Of a stretch of DNA of 64,000 nucleotides, positions 50,256 through 58,677 are shown in pieces. Below the pieces are notes generated by a model. The model did no database searches and was not told the origin of the DNA. It saw nothing but the letters and a program-made list of their open reading frames with translations. Source of the stretch: Pontimonas sp964350865 (lineage in GTDB: Bacteria; Actinomycetota; Actinomycetes; Actinomycetales; Microbacteriaceae); assembly GCA_964350865.1 (NCBI GenBank), contig CAYGLJ010000001.1:12436-76435 (forward strand), given 5' to 3'. The translations under genes and the position numbers were made by a program. The number at the start of each line of letters is the position of its first letter. Position 1 is the stretch's first letter.

Positions 50256-51248
50256 GTGAAGCGCTCTCTCTCTGTTGCCCTGGGCCTTTCGGGTCTCCTT
50301 GTACTCGCCGGATGCGCCGCGGATGTGCCCGAAGAGAGTGCGGAGCAAGCCATTGCCGTGGCCGAAGGCTGCACTCCGAGTGGCGCTGAAGTTGAATCGA
50401 TTGTCATTTCGGGTGAGTTCGGTGCGACCCCCTCCGTGACTTTCGATGCTCCGCTGTCGGCCGTGGTGACTCAGCGTTCTGTCATCATCGAGGGGGATGG
50501 CCCCGAGGTTCAAGATGGCGATATTTTGTCGATTGATTACTCGTTGTATAACGCGGCCACCGGTGACTTGATCGAAGAATCTGGATACACCGAGGTGTCA
50601 CCAACGGTGTTGACACTGGACACTGATGCTCCGAACTTTGTTGGCGTTTCTCTCACGGCAGCGTGCTCGACCGTGGGTTCCCGAGTGGCAGGACTTATTC
50701 CGCCGCTGGAAGCTTTCGGCCCTGATGGTGCACCAGAGTTTGGCTTAGGTGCCGGAGAGTCGTTGATCTTCGTCGTCGATGTGGTGGAGATTAAGCCTCC
50801 GCCTGCGCCTCCCCTTGAGCGCATCGAGGGAGAGCCCGTCGATCCGCCAGCAGGATTCCCTGCAGTGTCCTATGACGCCGATGGTGCCCCCACTGTGACG
50901 ATTCCCGAGGGCGATGTCCCGACCGAGTTTGCTCTGGCCACGGTCATCTCAGGTGATGGCGCAGAGGTGGGCGGCGGTGACGTCGTCATCGTTCACTACC
51001 ACGGCGTCAACTGGAACACCGGAGAAGTTTTCGACTCGAGTTGGGAGCGCGGAGCGCCTGCCAGCTTCCCCACGGGGGGCGTAATTGCAGGATTCCGCGA
51101 TGGCCTGATCGGTCAGACCGTTGGCTCACGGGTGCTCATCGTTATCCCACCGGAGCTCGGGTATGGGCCCTCCGGGGGGACGTCTGACGGAGCCATTGGC
51201 CCCACAGACACCATCGTGTTCGTGGTCGACATTCTCGGCGTTCAGTAA
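50256..51248 (+). CDS. FKBP-type peptidyl-prolyl isomerase lipoprotein with tandem domains
   Basis: 330 residues from a GTG with AAAGG upstream; the signal MKRSLSVALGLSGLLVL ends in lipobox LAGC (Cys20), so it is lipid-anchored outside. The C-terminal FKBP domain (about 230-330) is canonical: VVIVHYHGVNWNTGEVFDSSW, GGVIAGFRDGLIGQTVGSRVLIVIPPELGYG and DTIVFVVDILGV. An N-terminal copy (about 75-185) keeps the fold pattern (DILSIDYSLYNAATGDLIEES, GLIPPLEAFG, SLIFVVDVVEI) but lacks the GxxxGL and active-site pattern, so it may be a chaperone-only domain. Confidence 0.88.
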   Translation: MKRSLSVALGLSGLLVLAGCAADVPEESAEQAIAVAEGCTPSGAEVESIVISGEFGATPSVTFDAPLSAVVTQRSVIIEGDGPEVQDGDILSIDYSLYNAATGDLIEESGYTEVSPTVLTLDTDAPNFVGVSLTAACSTVGSRVAGLIPPLEAFGPDGAPEFGLGAGESLIFVVDVVEIKPPPAPPLERIEGEPVDPPAGFPAVSYDADGAPTVTIPEGDVPTEFALATVISGDGAEVGGGDVVIVHYHGVNWNTGEVFDSSWERGAPASFPTGGVIAGFRDGLIGQTVGSRVLIVIPPELGYGPSGGTSDGAIGPTDTIVFVVDILGVQ

Positions 51249-52180
51249 GAGCCAGATTCCTCAAGACGCGCGATGCGCTCACGGGCGCGTTGTCTGCTTG
51301 TGGACTCTGTCCCGAGGGTTCTGCCAATAATGACGAGCATGATTTTGGTGAGAAGAGACGCTGGCCACCAGGGTTTTTTCAGTCCCAGCATCTGCCGATA
51401 CTGAGGGTCAATCGTGATGATAGCTCCCCCGACGAGGATGGAATAGGGCAGTCGTGCGAGGCGGGGGAGTGGGGGTTTCGTCAAGAATTTGAGGGCTTCC
51501 TTGACGCGATCATCAGCTCTGAGCACGGGACGAAAATCTTCCAGTGCACGCTCGAGCTCTGCCACTGACGTGGGAGGGTTCTTCATTCCCATGAGTCTTC
51601 CTGCTTCCGCCCACTCCCTGACGTAGCGATCCTCACCACTTTCACCGTCGCGCTCGGTGGGAATCTGGTCGCCCCACTCACGGTGAGCGCGAAGAAACGC
51701 ATCGGTGAAAACCACATGAACCCAGGCAATTAGGTCCTCATCGTGGGCGGAATAGGACTTCGAAGCCTCTGGTGGGTTGCCCGGTTGGTACTCGCCCTTC
51801 ACGCGAGTATGGAGTTTGGAAACTCGAGAGGTTTCGTTTCCTACGGTGTCAGTGGCTCCAAACGTTGTCGTCACCACCCACCGCACCGTCCCGGAGAGGC
51901 GACCAATCGGATCGCTGGCGTACCGGGAGTGGTCGTGGACCCCTGCCATCGCACCGGGATGAAGTGTTTGCATCAGTAGCGCTCGCACCCCGGCGACTAT
52001 GACGGGAATGCCGCCATTGACGTGCCACACAGCAGAATCCGGACCGAAATAGCCTTGATCCGAGCCGTCGCTAATCGCTTTCACCCAGTCGGGTTCCCCG
52101 TTCGGGTCACCAGAAAGCATCGTGAGAATCTGCCCTCGAGCCTTCAGGCGCAGACGAGTGAGGGGATTTCCAGAGGGCAC
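51242..52180 (-). CDS. oxygenase MpaB-family protein (DUF2236)
   Basis: 312 residues matching the family of latex-clearing-protein-like and MpaB haem oxygenases: GGIPVIVAGVRALLMQTLHPGAMAGVHDHSRY, RWVVTTTFGATDTV, LHTRVKG and IAWVHVVFTDAFLRA. Conserved His residues in these segments are potential haem or metal ligands. Substrate unknown. GTG start; the gene end overlaps the FKBP gene by 7 bases. Confidence 0.85.
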   Translation of the reverse strand: MPSGNPLTRLRLKARGQILTMLSGDPNGEPDWVKAISDGSDQGYFGPDSAVWHVNGGIPVIVAGVRALLMQTLHPGAMAGVHDHSRYASDPIGRLSGTVRWVVTTTFGATDTVGNETSRVSKLHTRVKGEYQPGNPPEASKSYSAHDEDLIAWVHVVFTDAFLRAHREWGDQIPTERDGESGEDRYVREWAEAGRLMGMKNPPTSVAELERALEDFRPVLRADDRVKEALKFLTKPPLPRLARLPYSILVGGAIITIDPQYRQMLGLKKPWWPASLLTKIMLVIIGRTLGTESTSRQRARERIARLEESGSY

Positions 52181-52219
52181 GGGTACAACCGTGTCAGAAG
52201 GTCGCTGATAGTAGCTCCA

Positions 52220-52235
52220 ATACCCTAGGGGGTAT
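52220..52235. promoter_or_regulatory. CsoR/CstR-type operator
   Basis: ATACCC-TAGG-GGGTAT, a 16-base inverted repeat with G/C runs, the classical form of CsoR-family operators. Its right edge touches the -10 element TATACT (52235-52240), so a bound repressor would block RNA polymerase. The CsoR-family gene is two genes downstream at 53933. Confidence 0.75.
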
Positions 52236-52240
52236 ATACT
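52235..52240 (+). promoter_or_regulatory. -10 element of the persulfide operon (leaderless)
   Basis: TATACT ends 6 bases before the ATG at 52247. Confidence 0.6.
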
Positions 52241-52246
52241 GTCACC

Positions 52247-53911
52247 ATGACTTCAGCACCAACACTCCCTCAGACCGTTGTGATTATCGGAGGCGTGGCC
52301 GGCGGTATGTCTGCTGCCACCAGACTCCGTCGAATTCATGAGAGCGCCGAAATCATCGTCATCGAACGTGGTGGCGCTGTCTCGTTTGCTAACTGTGGCC
52401 TTCCGTATCACGTAGGGGGCGTCATCCCTCATCGCGGTTCGTTGGTGCTCCAACAGCCAGCGCAGCTCAAGAAGCGGTTCAACATTGACGTTCACTTGCG
52501 CACCGAAGCTACCGCCATCAACCGGGACCGTAAGACGGTCTCCGTCACCAATCTCGAAACTGGCGAGTCACGCGAGATTGCGTATGACGCACTCGTCTTG
52601 AGCCCCGGCTCAACACCGTTCAGGCCTCCCATCCCCGGAGTAGAGGATGCCCACGTGTTGTGGAATTTGGACGACATGGACCGCCTCATCGCTGCTGCAG
52701 AGACAGCCACAAGCGCGATCGTGGTCGGTGGCGGATTTATTGGTTTGGAGTTGGCCGAGAATCTCGTCCACCGAGGCATTGCCACCACTCTGGTGGAGGC
52801 TCTGCCTCAGCTGATGCCCACCTTGGACGTGGAGATGGCCTGGCCCCTGGTGGAGCGTGCTCGTTTCCACGGACTGGATGTCCGACTTTCCGCACAGGTT
52901 TCGGCCATCACCGATTCTGGTGTGACTCTCGCAGATGGCAGCACCATCGATGCCGACCTGACTGTTGTCGCCGTGGGAGCTCGTCCCAACATTGAGCTTG
53001 CTGTAGCGGCCGGACTCGAGATGGGCGATGCCGGAGGTGTGGTTGTCGATGACCAGCAACGGACCTCTGACCCCGACATCTGGGCAGTGGGCGACGTGGC
53101 GCAAAAGAAGCGCCCCGATGGCTACAGTCTTGTGCCCTTGGCTGGGTTAGCGAACCGTCATGGTCGTCTAGCCGCTGACTCGATTGCGGGTCGACCAGCA
53201 CACGCGGTCACCGCCCTTGGTACCTCCATCGTCGGTTTCTTCGGCATGGCCGCTGCCTCAACCGGCTACACCGAGCGGGTCCTGGGGATGAAGGGCCGCG
53301 CGATGAGGATCATTCACACACATCCCATCAATCACGCCGGGTACTACCCCGATGCAGTTCAAATGGCGATGAAGCTCATCGTGGATCCCGAGACTGATCT
53401 CATTCTGGGCGCTCAGGCTGTGGGAGAAGAAGGTGTTGATAAGCGCATCGATGTCATCGCTACCGCGATGGCTGCCGGAATGACCGCAACAGACTTGATT
53501 GATCTGGAGCTGTCCTATGCGCCGCAATTTGCATCAGCCAAGGACCCCGTCAACATGCTCGGCTATGTCAATGAAAACCGCGCCACCGGCGAGAATGCGG
53601 TCCAGTGGCATGAGGTTGAGGCGTTGATGGCTGATGGCTGGCGTCTGGTTGATGTTCGCACCGATGGTGAGTACACCCGAGGAGCAATCCCCGGATCGGA
53701 GCTGTTCACCTTGGACGAGTTGCGGGAGAACGTCGAGTCTTTTCGCGGAGAGAAAGTCATCGTGACGTGTCGTGTGGGGCAGCGTGGCCACACCGCTGCC
53801 AGCATCTTGATGCAGCACGGCATCGAGGTTGCAAACCTCGATGGTGGATACCTCACCTGGCAGATGGGAATGGCAGCAACCACCCCAGCAGAACTTGTCG
53901 GCACACCGTAG
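52247..53911 (+). CDS. CoA-disulfide reductase-rhodanese fusion (persulfide/polysulfide reductase)
   Basis: 554 residues. A FAD/NAD(P)H-dependent reductase (about 1-450) with VVIIGGVAGGMSAATRLRR and the single redox cysteine Cys50 in SFANCGLPYH, as in CoADR/Npsr enzymes, is fused to a C-terminal rhodanese domain (about 460-554) with active Cys508 in IVTCRVGQRGHTAASIL. Such fusions reduce persulfides or CoA-persulfide. Preceded by a CsoR-type operator and followed 21 bases later by a CstR-like repressor, so it is almost certainly its target. Confidence 0.92.
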   Translation: MTSAPTLPQTVVIIGGVAGGMSAATRLRRIHESAEIIVIERGGAVSFANCGLPYHVGGVIPHRGSLVLQQPAQLKKRFNIDVHLRTEATAINRDRKTVSVTNLETGESREIAYDALVLSPGSTPFRPPIPGVEDAHVLWNLDDMDRLIAAAETATSAIVVGGGFIGLELAENLVHRGIATTLVEALPQLMPTLDVEMAWPLVERARFHGLDVRLSAQVSAITDSGVTLADGSTIDADLTVVAVGARPNIELAVAAGLEMGDAGGVVVDDQQRTSDPDIWAVGDVAQKKRPDGYSLVPLAGLANRHGRLAADSIAGRPAHAVTALGTSIVGFFGMAAASTGYTERVLGMKGRAMRIIHTHPINHAGYYPDAVQMAMKLIVDPETDLILGAQAVGEEGVDKRIDVIATAMAAGMTATDLIDLELSYAPQFASAKDPVNMLGYVNENRATGENAVQWHEVEALMADGWRLVDVRTDGEYTRGAIPGSELFTLDELRENVESFRGEKVIVTCRVGQRGHTAASILMQHGIEVANLDGGYLTWQMGMAATTPAELVGTP

Positions 53912-53932
53912 AGCGCTACCGAAGGAGAAATC

Positions 53933-54208
53933 ATGGCAGAGGCCACACCCACAGACATGAAACCGGTCATCAACCGGCTGCGTCGCGCACAGGGGCAACT
54001 CGGTGCTGTTATCTCGATGGTGGAACAGGGCAAGGATTGTCGATCCGTCGTCACCCAACTCTCTGCTGTATCCAGCGCGCTGGATAAAGCCGGGTTCGCC
54101 ATTATTGCCACCGCCATGAAAGAGTGCGTGGCAGAAGACGGTAAACCCACCAAAGACGGTGACCTCAGCGTGGATGACCTGGAGAAGCTGTTCCTGAGCT
54201 TGTCCTAG
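53933..54208 (+). CDS. CsoR-family repressor, CstR-like (persulfide sensor)
   Basis: 91 residues of the all-helical DUF156 family. Copper-sensing CsoR proteins use Cys36-His61-Cys65. Here Cys36 and Cys65 are present but position 61 is Ala (IIATAMKEC), the pattern of persulfide-sensing CstR proteins, in which the two cysteines form a polysulfide bridge. With an operator two genes upstream and a persulfide reductase between, it probably forms a self-contained reactive-sulfur response. AAGGAG precedes the ATG. Confidence 0.88.
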   Translation: MAEATPTDMKPVINRLRRAQGQLGAVISMVEQGKDCRSVVTQLSAVSSALDKAGFAIIATAMKECVAEDGKPTKDGDLSVDDLEKLFLSLS

Positions 54209-54212
54209 CCAG

Positions 54213-54234
54213 CAAGCGCCCATCGGCGCACTTG
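54213..54234 (+). terminator. hairpin after the CstR-like gene
   Basis: GCGCC-CATC-GGCGC with outer CAA/TTG pairs, 5 bases after the stop codon and ending at the dapB -10 element. No T-tract. It could end the persulfide operon transcript. Confidence 0.35.
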
Positions 54235-54240
54235 TAGGCT
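54235..54240 (+). promoter_or_regulatory. -10 element of dapB (leaderless)
   Basis: TAGGCT ends 6 bases before the ATG at 54247. Confidence 0.55.
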
Positions 54241-54246
54241 TATCCC

Positions 54247-54984
54247 ATGCCTACCCGCGTTGCAGTTGTCGGTGCCACCGGTCGCCTGGGAACCCAGGTG
54301 TGCCAGGTAGTCGAGGCTATGCCCGAGATGGAACTGGTCGCTCGCCTTGATTCGCACTCCGATCTTCACGACATGTTGGGTGCGGATATCGCGGTGGACG
54401 TCACACTGCCGGGAGTCTCAGCGCAGGTGGTCGACTTCGCGATTGCCCAAGGAATCAAGGTTCTGGTCGGAACCAGCGGCTGGTCCGCCGACCGACTCGC
54501 CTCTCTCACAAAAACCGTGGCCGAATACCCCGCGGCGAGCGTGTTCATTGTTCCTAACTTTTCTCTCGGGGCAACACTCCAGATGATGATCTCGAAAACA
54601 GTGGCGGAGCACTTCGAGTCCATCGAAATTGTGGAGACACACCACGCCGGAAAAGCAGATTCTCCGAGCGGGACCGCCGTGCGAACAGCAGAAGAAATTG
54701 CCGCGGTGCGTCGAGACCGAGGAGGGGTTATTGCTCCCCACTCGAACCAGAGCGCCAGAGGTGAGCAAGTTCAGGGCATTCCCGTGCACTCCCTGCGGCT
54801 CAGCGGGGTTCTCGCGCAGCAAGATGTGAAGTTTGGTGGTGTGGGAGAGACGCTCACCATCACACACGACACTCATTCCCGGGATGCCTATCAGGCGGGA
54901 ATCGTGACGGCTCTGCGCTTCATGGAAAACCATGTGGGGCTTGCGGTGGGTCTTGAGCACGCTCTCGCGTCTGCTGAGTCATGA
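54247..54984 (+). CDS. dapB: 4-hydroxy-tetrahydrodipicolinate reductase
   Basis: Second step of the diaminopimelate/lysine route. 245 residues: cofactor motif VGATGRLG (8-15) and the active-site motif ETHHAGKADSPSGTA, containing His132, His133 and Lys136. It overlaps the next gene by 4 bases. dapA, the preceding pathway step, is at 58678 on the same strand. Confidence 0.96.
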   Translation: MPTRVAVVGATGRLGTQVCQVVEAMPEMELVARLDSHSDLHDMLGADIAVDVTLPGVSAQVVDFAIAQGIKVLVGTSGWSADRLASLTKTVAEYPAASVFIVPNFSLGATLQMMISKTVAEHFESIEIVETHHAGKADSPSGTAVRTAEEIAAVRRDRGGVIAPHSNQSARGEQVQGIPVHSLRLSGVLAQQDVKFGGVGETLTITHDTHSRDAYQAGIVTALRFMENHVGLAVGLEHALASAES

Positions 54985-55424
54985 ATAGACCCATGATTGC
55001 TGCGCTCTTTATGGCGCTGCTGTTGGTTGTGTATTTGGCGTTCACTGCGAACTATGCCTGGATTTTGATTCGCGATGACTCGGCACTGGCTAATGCCATG
55101 GGGTATGCGCTCGGGATTCTCCCCCTCTTGGGAGCGTGGGGATTGGTAGCGGAGTTGATTTTTGCCAGGCGCTCTGCTGCTCTCACCATGGAGCTCGAGC
55201 GCGCAGGCCTACTCCCCGGCGAAGAGTTGCCCTCCTTGACCAGTGGCCGCCCCGATCGGGAAGCTGCCGAAGCGGCGTTCCCCGCTTTCAAGGCGGAGGC
55301 GGAAGGGAACCCGGACTCATGGCAATCGTGGCTTCGCCTCGGGCTCGCCTATGACGCTTGCGGTGATCGCCGGCGTGCCCGCTGGGCGGTTCGCACAGCA
55401 ATTGCCCTGTCTCGAGCTGGCTAG
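54981..55424 (+). CDS. membrane protein with TPR-like tail
   Basis: 147 residues. Two hydrophobic segments (about 5-28 and 40-62), then a soluble C-terminus with a TPR-like helix pair: AEGNPDSWQSWLRLGLAYDACGDRRRARWAVRTAIAL. Genes of this type commonly follow dapB in related actinobacteria. ATGA overlap with dapB; ends convergently with the epimerase, 4-base overlap. Confidence 0.75.
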   Translation: MNRPMIAALFMALLLVVYLAFTANYAWILIRDDSALANAMGYALGILPLLGAWGLVAELIFARRSAALTMELERAGLLPGEELPSLTSGRPDREAAEAAFPAFKAEAEGNPDSWQSWLRLGLAYDACGDRRRARWAVRTAIALSRAG

Positions 55425-56350
55425 TCCTTCTGGAGCAGACGAACGATTGCCAGGTCCACTGTGGCGTCCTCGAAGCTAAAGCCTGACGCCAGCAATCTCT
55501 CGGGAGTTATCCGCTGGGAGGTGAGCAGCAACTCGCGCCCAGCCTCACCCATTAGGAGAGATATCGCGAAAGCGGGCAGTCCTAACCAGTGAGGACGCCC
55601 CATCCTCCGAGCAAGCTCCTTGGTGACATCCAGTGCGGTCGCCGGGGTGGGCGCGACCAGATTGAAAATCCCATATGTCGTCTCGTGGTTGATCAGGTGA
55701 GCGAGCGCTCGCACCTCATCGTGGAGGCTAATCCATGGCCACCACTGTGACCCGCTTCCGATCGGCCCGCCAACACCGAGTGAGGTCTGGAGTTGGAGAG
55801 GAGCCATCGCGCCGCCTTTGCCCACCACGAGCCCGGTTCGGGCATAACAGATTCGCGTGGTGGAACTCTGGGCAGGCTCGGCAGCGGCTTCCCACTGCTC
55901 CACGACATCGGCCAGGAAACCCTCGCCCTTCTCGCTACGCTCGGTGAGCTCAGCTCCCTCGCGATCTCCATAAAAGCCGACTGCACTTCCCTGCACTAAG
56001 AGGCTCGGGGGAGTGTCAGCGTCTCGAATAGCTCGCGCGAGGGTGCCAGTCGCGAGCACTCGCGACTGGAGGATGGTGTTCTTGTAGGCCTTGGTCCACG
56101 GGATTCGCCCGATGGATGCCCCGGAGAGGTTCACCACCACATCGCTGTGATTCAGAATCCCCGATTCGATTTCTCCGGTGTCCGGGTTCCACTGATGTTC
56201 TGTCGCGTCTGCCGGTGCGCGCCGCACGAGGGTGTGAACAGCATGACCCTGCGTCCGCAACAGTGCCTTTAATGGCGTGCCAATCATTCCGCTGGCACCG
56301 GCGAGAAGAATGCGAAGACTCTTGGCGTCTTTGCCGTAGCCCTTCAGCAT
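55421..56350 (-). CDS. TIGR01777-type NAD(P)-dependent epimerase
   Basis: 309 residues: N-terminal LLAGASGMIGTPLKALL nucleotide motif, VVVNLSGASIGRIPWTKAYKN and QGSAVGFYGDREGAELTE, which together define the YfcH/TIGR01777 group of extended SDR proteins; the C-terminal domain (DUF1731-like) ends FEDATVDLAI. Physiological substrate unknown. Start overlaps the OsmC gene stop (TAATG). Confidence 0.9.
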   Translation of the reverse strand: MLKGYGKDAKSLRILLAGASGMIGTPLKALLRTQGHAVHTLVRRAPADATEHQWNPDTGEIESGILNHSDVVVNLSGASIGRIPWTKAYKNTILQSRVLATGTLARAIRDADTPPSLLVQGSAVGFYGDREGAELTERSEKGEGFLADVVEQWEAAAEPAQSSTTRICYARTGLVVGKGGAMAPLQLQTSLGVGGPIGSGSQWWPWISLHDEVRALAHLINHETTYGIFNLVAPTPATALDVTKELARRMGRPHWLGLPAFAISLLMGEAGRELLLTSQRITPERLLASGFSFEDATVDLAIVRLLQKD

Positions 56351-56775
56351 TACTGCAGTGTCGCCTCAAGGGTGATTGGGACACCAGCGAGAGCCTTGGA
56401 AATGGGGCAGTTCTCTTTGGCGTCCTCCGCGAAACCCTGGAAGGTTTGCTCGTCCATGCCGGGGATGCTCGCGGAGACGAGAAGGTGGGACCCCGTCACG
56501 CCTTCGCCGGGCACAAAGGTCACGGCCGCCGTCACATCGAGGGACTCTGGGGGTGTGCCGGCCCCGCTGAGAGCGTGGGAGAGCGCCATCGAGTAGCAGG
56601 CCGAGTGCGCGGCACCCAAAAGCTCTTCAGGGTTGGTGATCCCTGTTTGTCCTTCGCTGCGGGCAGCCCAGGTGACATCAAAGGTTGCTGCGCCGGAGGA
56701 CACCAGGGAGGTTGATCCTGATCCCTCCACGAGGGAACCTGACCACTGAGTTCGTGCTTCGCTAGTGACTGCCAT
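56350..56775 (-). CDS. OsmC/Ohr-family peroxide reductase
   Basis: 141 residues; redox cysteines Cys60 (HSACYSMALSHALS) and Cys123 (ENCPISKAL). The pattern fits the YhfA/OsmC general subgroup. GGAAGGA precedes the ATG. It leads a short minus-strand unit with the epimerase gene. Confidence 0.9.
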   Translation of the reverse strand: MAVTSEARTQWSGSLVEGSGSTSLVSSGAATFDVTWAARSEGQTGITNPEELLGAAHSACYSMALSHALSGAGTPPESLDVTAAVTFVPGEGVTGSHLLVSASIPGMDEQTFQGFAEDAKENCPISKALAGVPITLEATLQ

Positions 56776-56866
56776 GGGGTAATCCTTCCAAAGGGTGGGT
56801 GTGACCTAATCGAACCACTATCTCAGGGTTAATGCGACACCTTTCAGGTCATTCCCATCGAGACAC

Positions 56867-57361
56867 CTAGGACGGGCGAATAATGCGTGCGCGCACGAGA
56901 AGCGCATACATTTCACACCCGAGGCACAGCCCAAACACCGAATTGAGAAATGCCGCGATGAAAGCAACACCCGCGGCAATCACGAGACCGTAGGGGACAC
57001 CGAGTAGGTGGAGCACCACACCGGTGACGGAGACCAGAAAACCGACGAGCTGGGCGAAAGTAGGAGGCTCTGGCTCCTCTAAGTAAGCGGGTGGGCCCAG
57101 TCTGGGACGAAGCACCGCCTTGTAGAGCGCTCCATAGGGGTGGCGCTTGACCCCGGCAAAAGCCCCCCAGGCGAACAATGCCGTGATTGCTGCGAGAAGG
57201 AGGAACCCTGGTTCCAGCGCGCGTTGCGCGAGGGTCCCCTCTGAGACCCCGGTCCCCAGTCCCAGGGCGATGGTAATGAGCAACAGGACTGCGGTAATGC
57301 CCGCGCCAAATCGTGGGCTACGCGGGTCAATGCCGGCGGGGGAGTTAGATGAGGTACTCAT
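56867..57361 (-). CDS. DUF4395 membrane protein
   Basis: 164 residues from the ATG at 57361. About four membrane helices; a CLGCEMY motif near the C-terminus is the hallmark of DUF4395, a family often encoded beside thioredoxin-like genes and linked to thiol or sulfur traffic. The gene overlaps the thioredoxin gene by 17 bases. A longer start at 57409 (MPKKYTKHS...) would deepen that overlap. Confidence 0.82.
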   Translation of the reverse strand: MSTSSNSPAGIDPRSPRFGAGITAVLLLITIALGLGTGVSEGTLAQRALEPGFLLLAAITALFAWGAFAGVKRHPYGALYKAVLRPRLGPPAYLEEPEPPTFAQLVGFLVSVTGVVLHLLGVPYGLVIAAGVAFIAAFLNSVFGLCLGCEMYALLVRARIIRPS

Positions 57362-57803
57362 CAGCTTGAGCCTTTCGTGTGGTGAGTGCTTGGTGTACTT
57401 CTTCGGCAACCACCGGGGGTTTTGCAGCCCCGTGGATGCGAGAAATGATGTGGCCCGTCCCGGTTACGACAAACGTGGTCGGGGTTTGAGAGACCTTGAG
57501 TGAAGCGGTGAGCTCGGGGTAGTCGGTGATGTCGATTTCCCGGTGTGCCACCTGGCCTTTGCTCGCCGCAGCTTGTGCTCCCAGCACCCCGCGCATGGCA
57601 ACACAGTAGGAGCAGAAGGGTCCGGAGAACTGCAGGAGAGTGATGATTGCGGTGGAATCCACGAGGTCGAGTGGCACATCGGCGGGAAGAGAGGGTGACG
57701 CTTTTCTCGACACGGCCCCCTGCTTGTTTTGCCAGGCAAATCCCAGGAGCGTCGCCAGAACGACTAACGCTCCCACAACGAGGGCAATCTGCAGTGGCTC
57801 CAT
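57345..57803 (-). CDS. membrane-anchored thioredoxin-like protein
   Basis: 152 residues from the ATG at 57803; one N-terminal membrane helix (5-24), then a thioredoxin fold with CSYC (Cys64, Cys67) and the cis-Pro loop in VSQTPTTFVV. GHIISRIHGAAKP follows. A start at 58037 is rejected because it would cover the divergent thyX gene. With DUF4395 it probably handles thiols at the membrane. Confidence 0.85.
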   Translation of the reverse strand: MEPLQIALVVGALVVLATLLGFAWQNKQGAVSRKASPSLPADVPLDLVDSTAIITLLQFSGPFCSYCVAMRGVLGAQAAASKGQVAHREIDITDYPELTASLKVSQTPTTFVVTGTGHIISRIHGAAKPPVVAEEVHQALTTRKAQADEYLI

Positions 57804-57901
57804 GGCTTCATACCTTAGGCGGGCAGACACTCGTCCCGCAGGGATATGACGAAGCGTTACCGTGAGCGAAGTAGGCTGGGCAGAGGTTTTCGAGAAAGGC
57901 A

Positions 57902-58639
57902 GTGCGGGTGGCAAGCGAACAGATTGAATTCCGTTCTGACGTAACGGTCGAGCTTGTTCGGCATAGCGCGAGCGACGCTGACGTCCTCTTTGCGGCACGG
58001 GTGAGCACCCAGGGGGAGCAAACTCTGGAGGCCGCAAGCTCGGGAGCGGAAGCTTCTGAACGAGACCGTGGCCTCATCAACTATTTGATGCGGGATCGTC
58101 ACGGTTCACCCTTTGAGCACAACTCGTTGACCTTCTATGTCCAAGCTCCGATCTTCGTGTTCCGAGAATTTATGCGTCACCGGATTGCCTCCTACAACGA
58201 GGAAAGCGGTCGCTACCGCGAGCTTCGCCCGGTTTTCTATGTCCCCGGTCCCGAGCGGAAGCTCGTTCAGGTGGGTAAGCCTGGAGCCTACGAGTTTGAG
58301 GACGGAACACCGGAGCAGACGGCGCTAGTCCATGATGAAGTTGTCGCAGTCTGCACCCAAGCCTACGAAAGCTACCAACGCATGCTCGAAGCTGGTGTTG
58401 CGCGCGAAGTGGCACGTGCGGTCTTGCCCGTGACCCTCTACTCGAGTATGTACGTCACGATGAACGCTCGAAGCTTGATGAATTTCCTTAGCCTGCGCAC
58501 GAAGCGTGAGGGAACGCACTTCCCCTCTTTCCCGCAGCGCGAGATTGAAATGGTGGCGGAGAAGATGGAAGACCTGTGGAAGCCGCTCATGCCCATGACG
58601 GCAGACACCTTTGACCAGAACGGTCGCGTAGCTCCCTAA
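57902..58639 (+). CDS. thyX: flavin-dependent thymidylate synthase
   Basis: Makes dTMP with FAD, using methylene-tetrahydrofolate and NADPH. 245 residues; the ThyX motif RHRIASYNEESGRY (92-105) is intact. GTG start with AAAGG upstream and a -10-like TAGGCT about 35 bases before it. It lies between dapB and dapA as in other actinobacteria. Confidence 0.95.
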   Translation: MRVASEQIEFRSDVTVELVRHSASDADVLFAARVSTQGEQTLEAASSGAEASERDRGLINYLMRDRHGSPFEHNSLTFYVQAPIFVFREFMRHRIASYNEESGRYRELRPVFYVPGPERKLVQVGKPGAYEFEDGTPEQTALVHDEVVAVCTQAYESYQRMLEAGVAREVARAVLPVTLYSSMYVTMNARSLMNFLSLRTKREGTHFPSFPQREIEMVAEKMEDLWKPLMPMTADTFDQNGRVAP

Positions 58640-58644
58640 GGTGT

Positions 58645-58665
58645 GCGCCCGGCGCTTGCGGGCGC
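58645..58665 (+). terminator. hairpin between thyX and dapA
   Basis: GCGCCCG, loop of 7, CGGGCGC: seven GC-rich pairs, starting 5 bases after the thyX stop codon and abutting the dapA -10 element at 58666. No T-tract. Likely terminator for thyX with dapA restarting from its own promoter. Confidence 0.45.
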
Positions 58666-58671
58666 TAGCCT
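58666..58671 (+). promoter_or_regulatory. -10 element of dapA (leaderless)
   Basis: TAGCCT ends 6 bases before the GTG at 58678. Confidence 0.55.
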
Positions 58672-58677
58672 GGGTGC

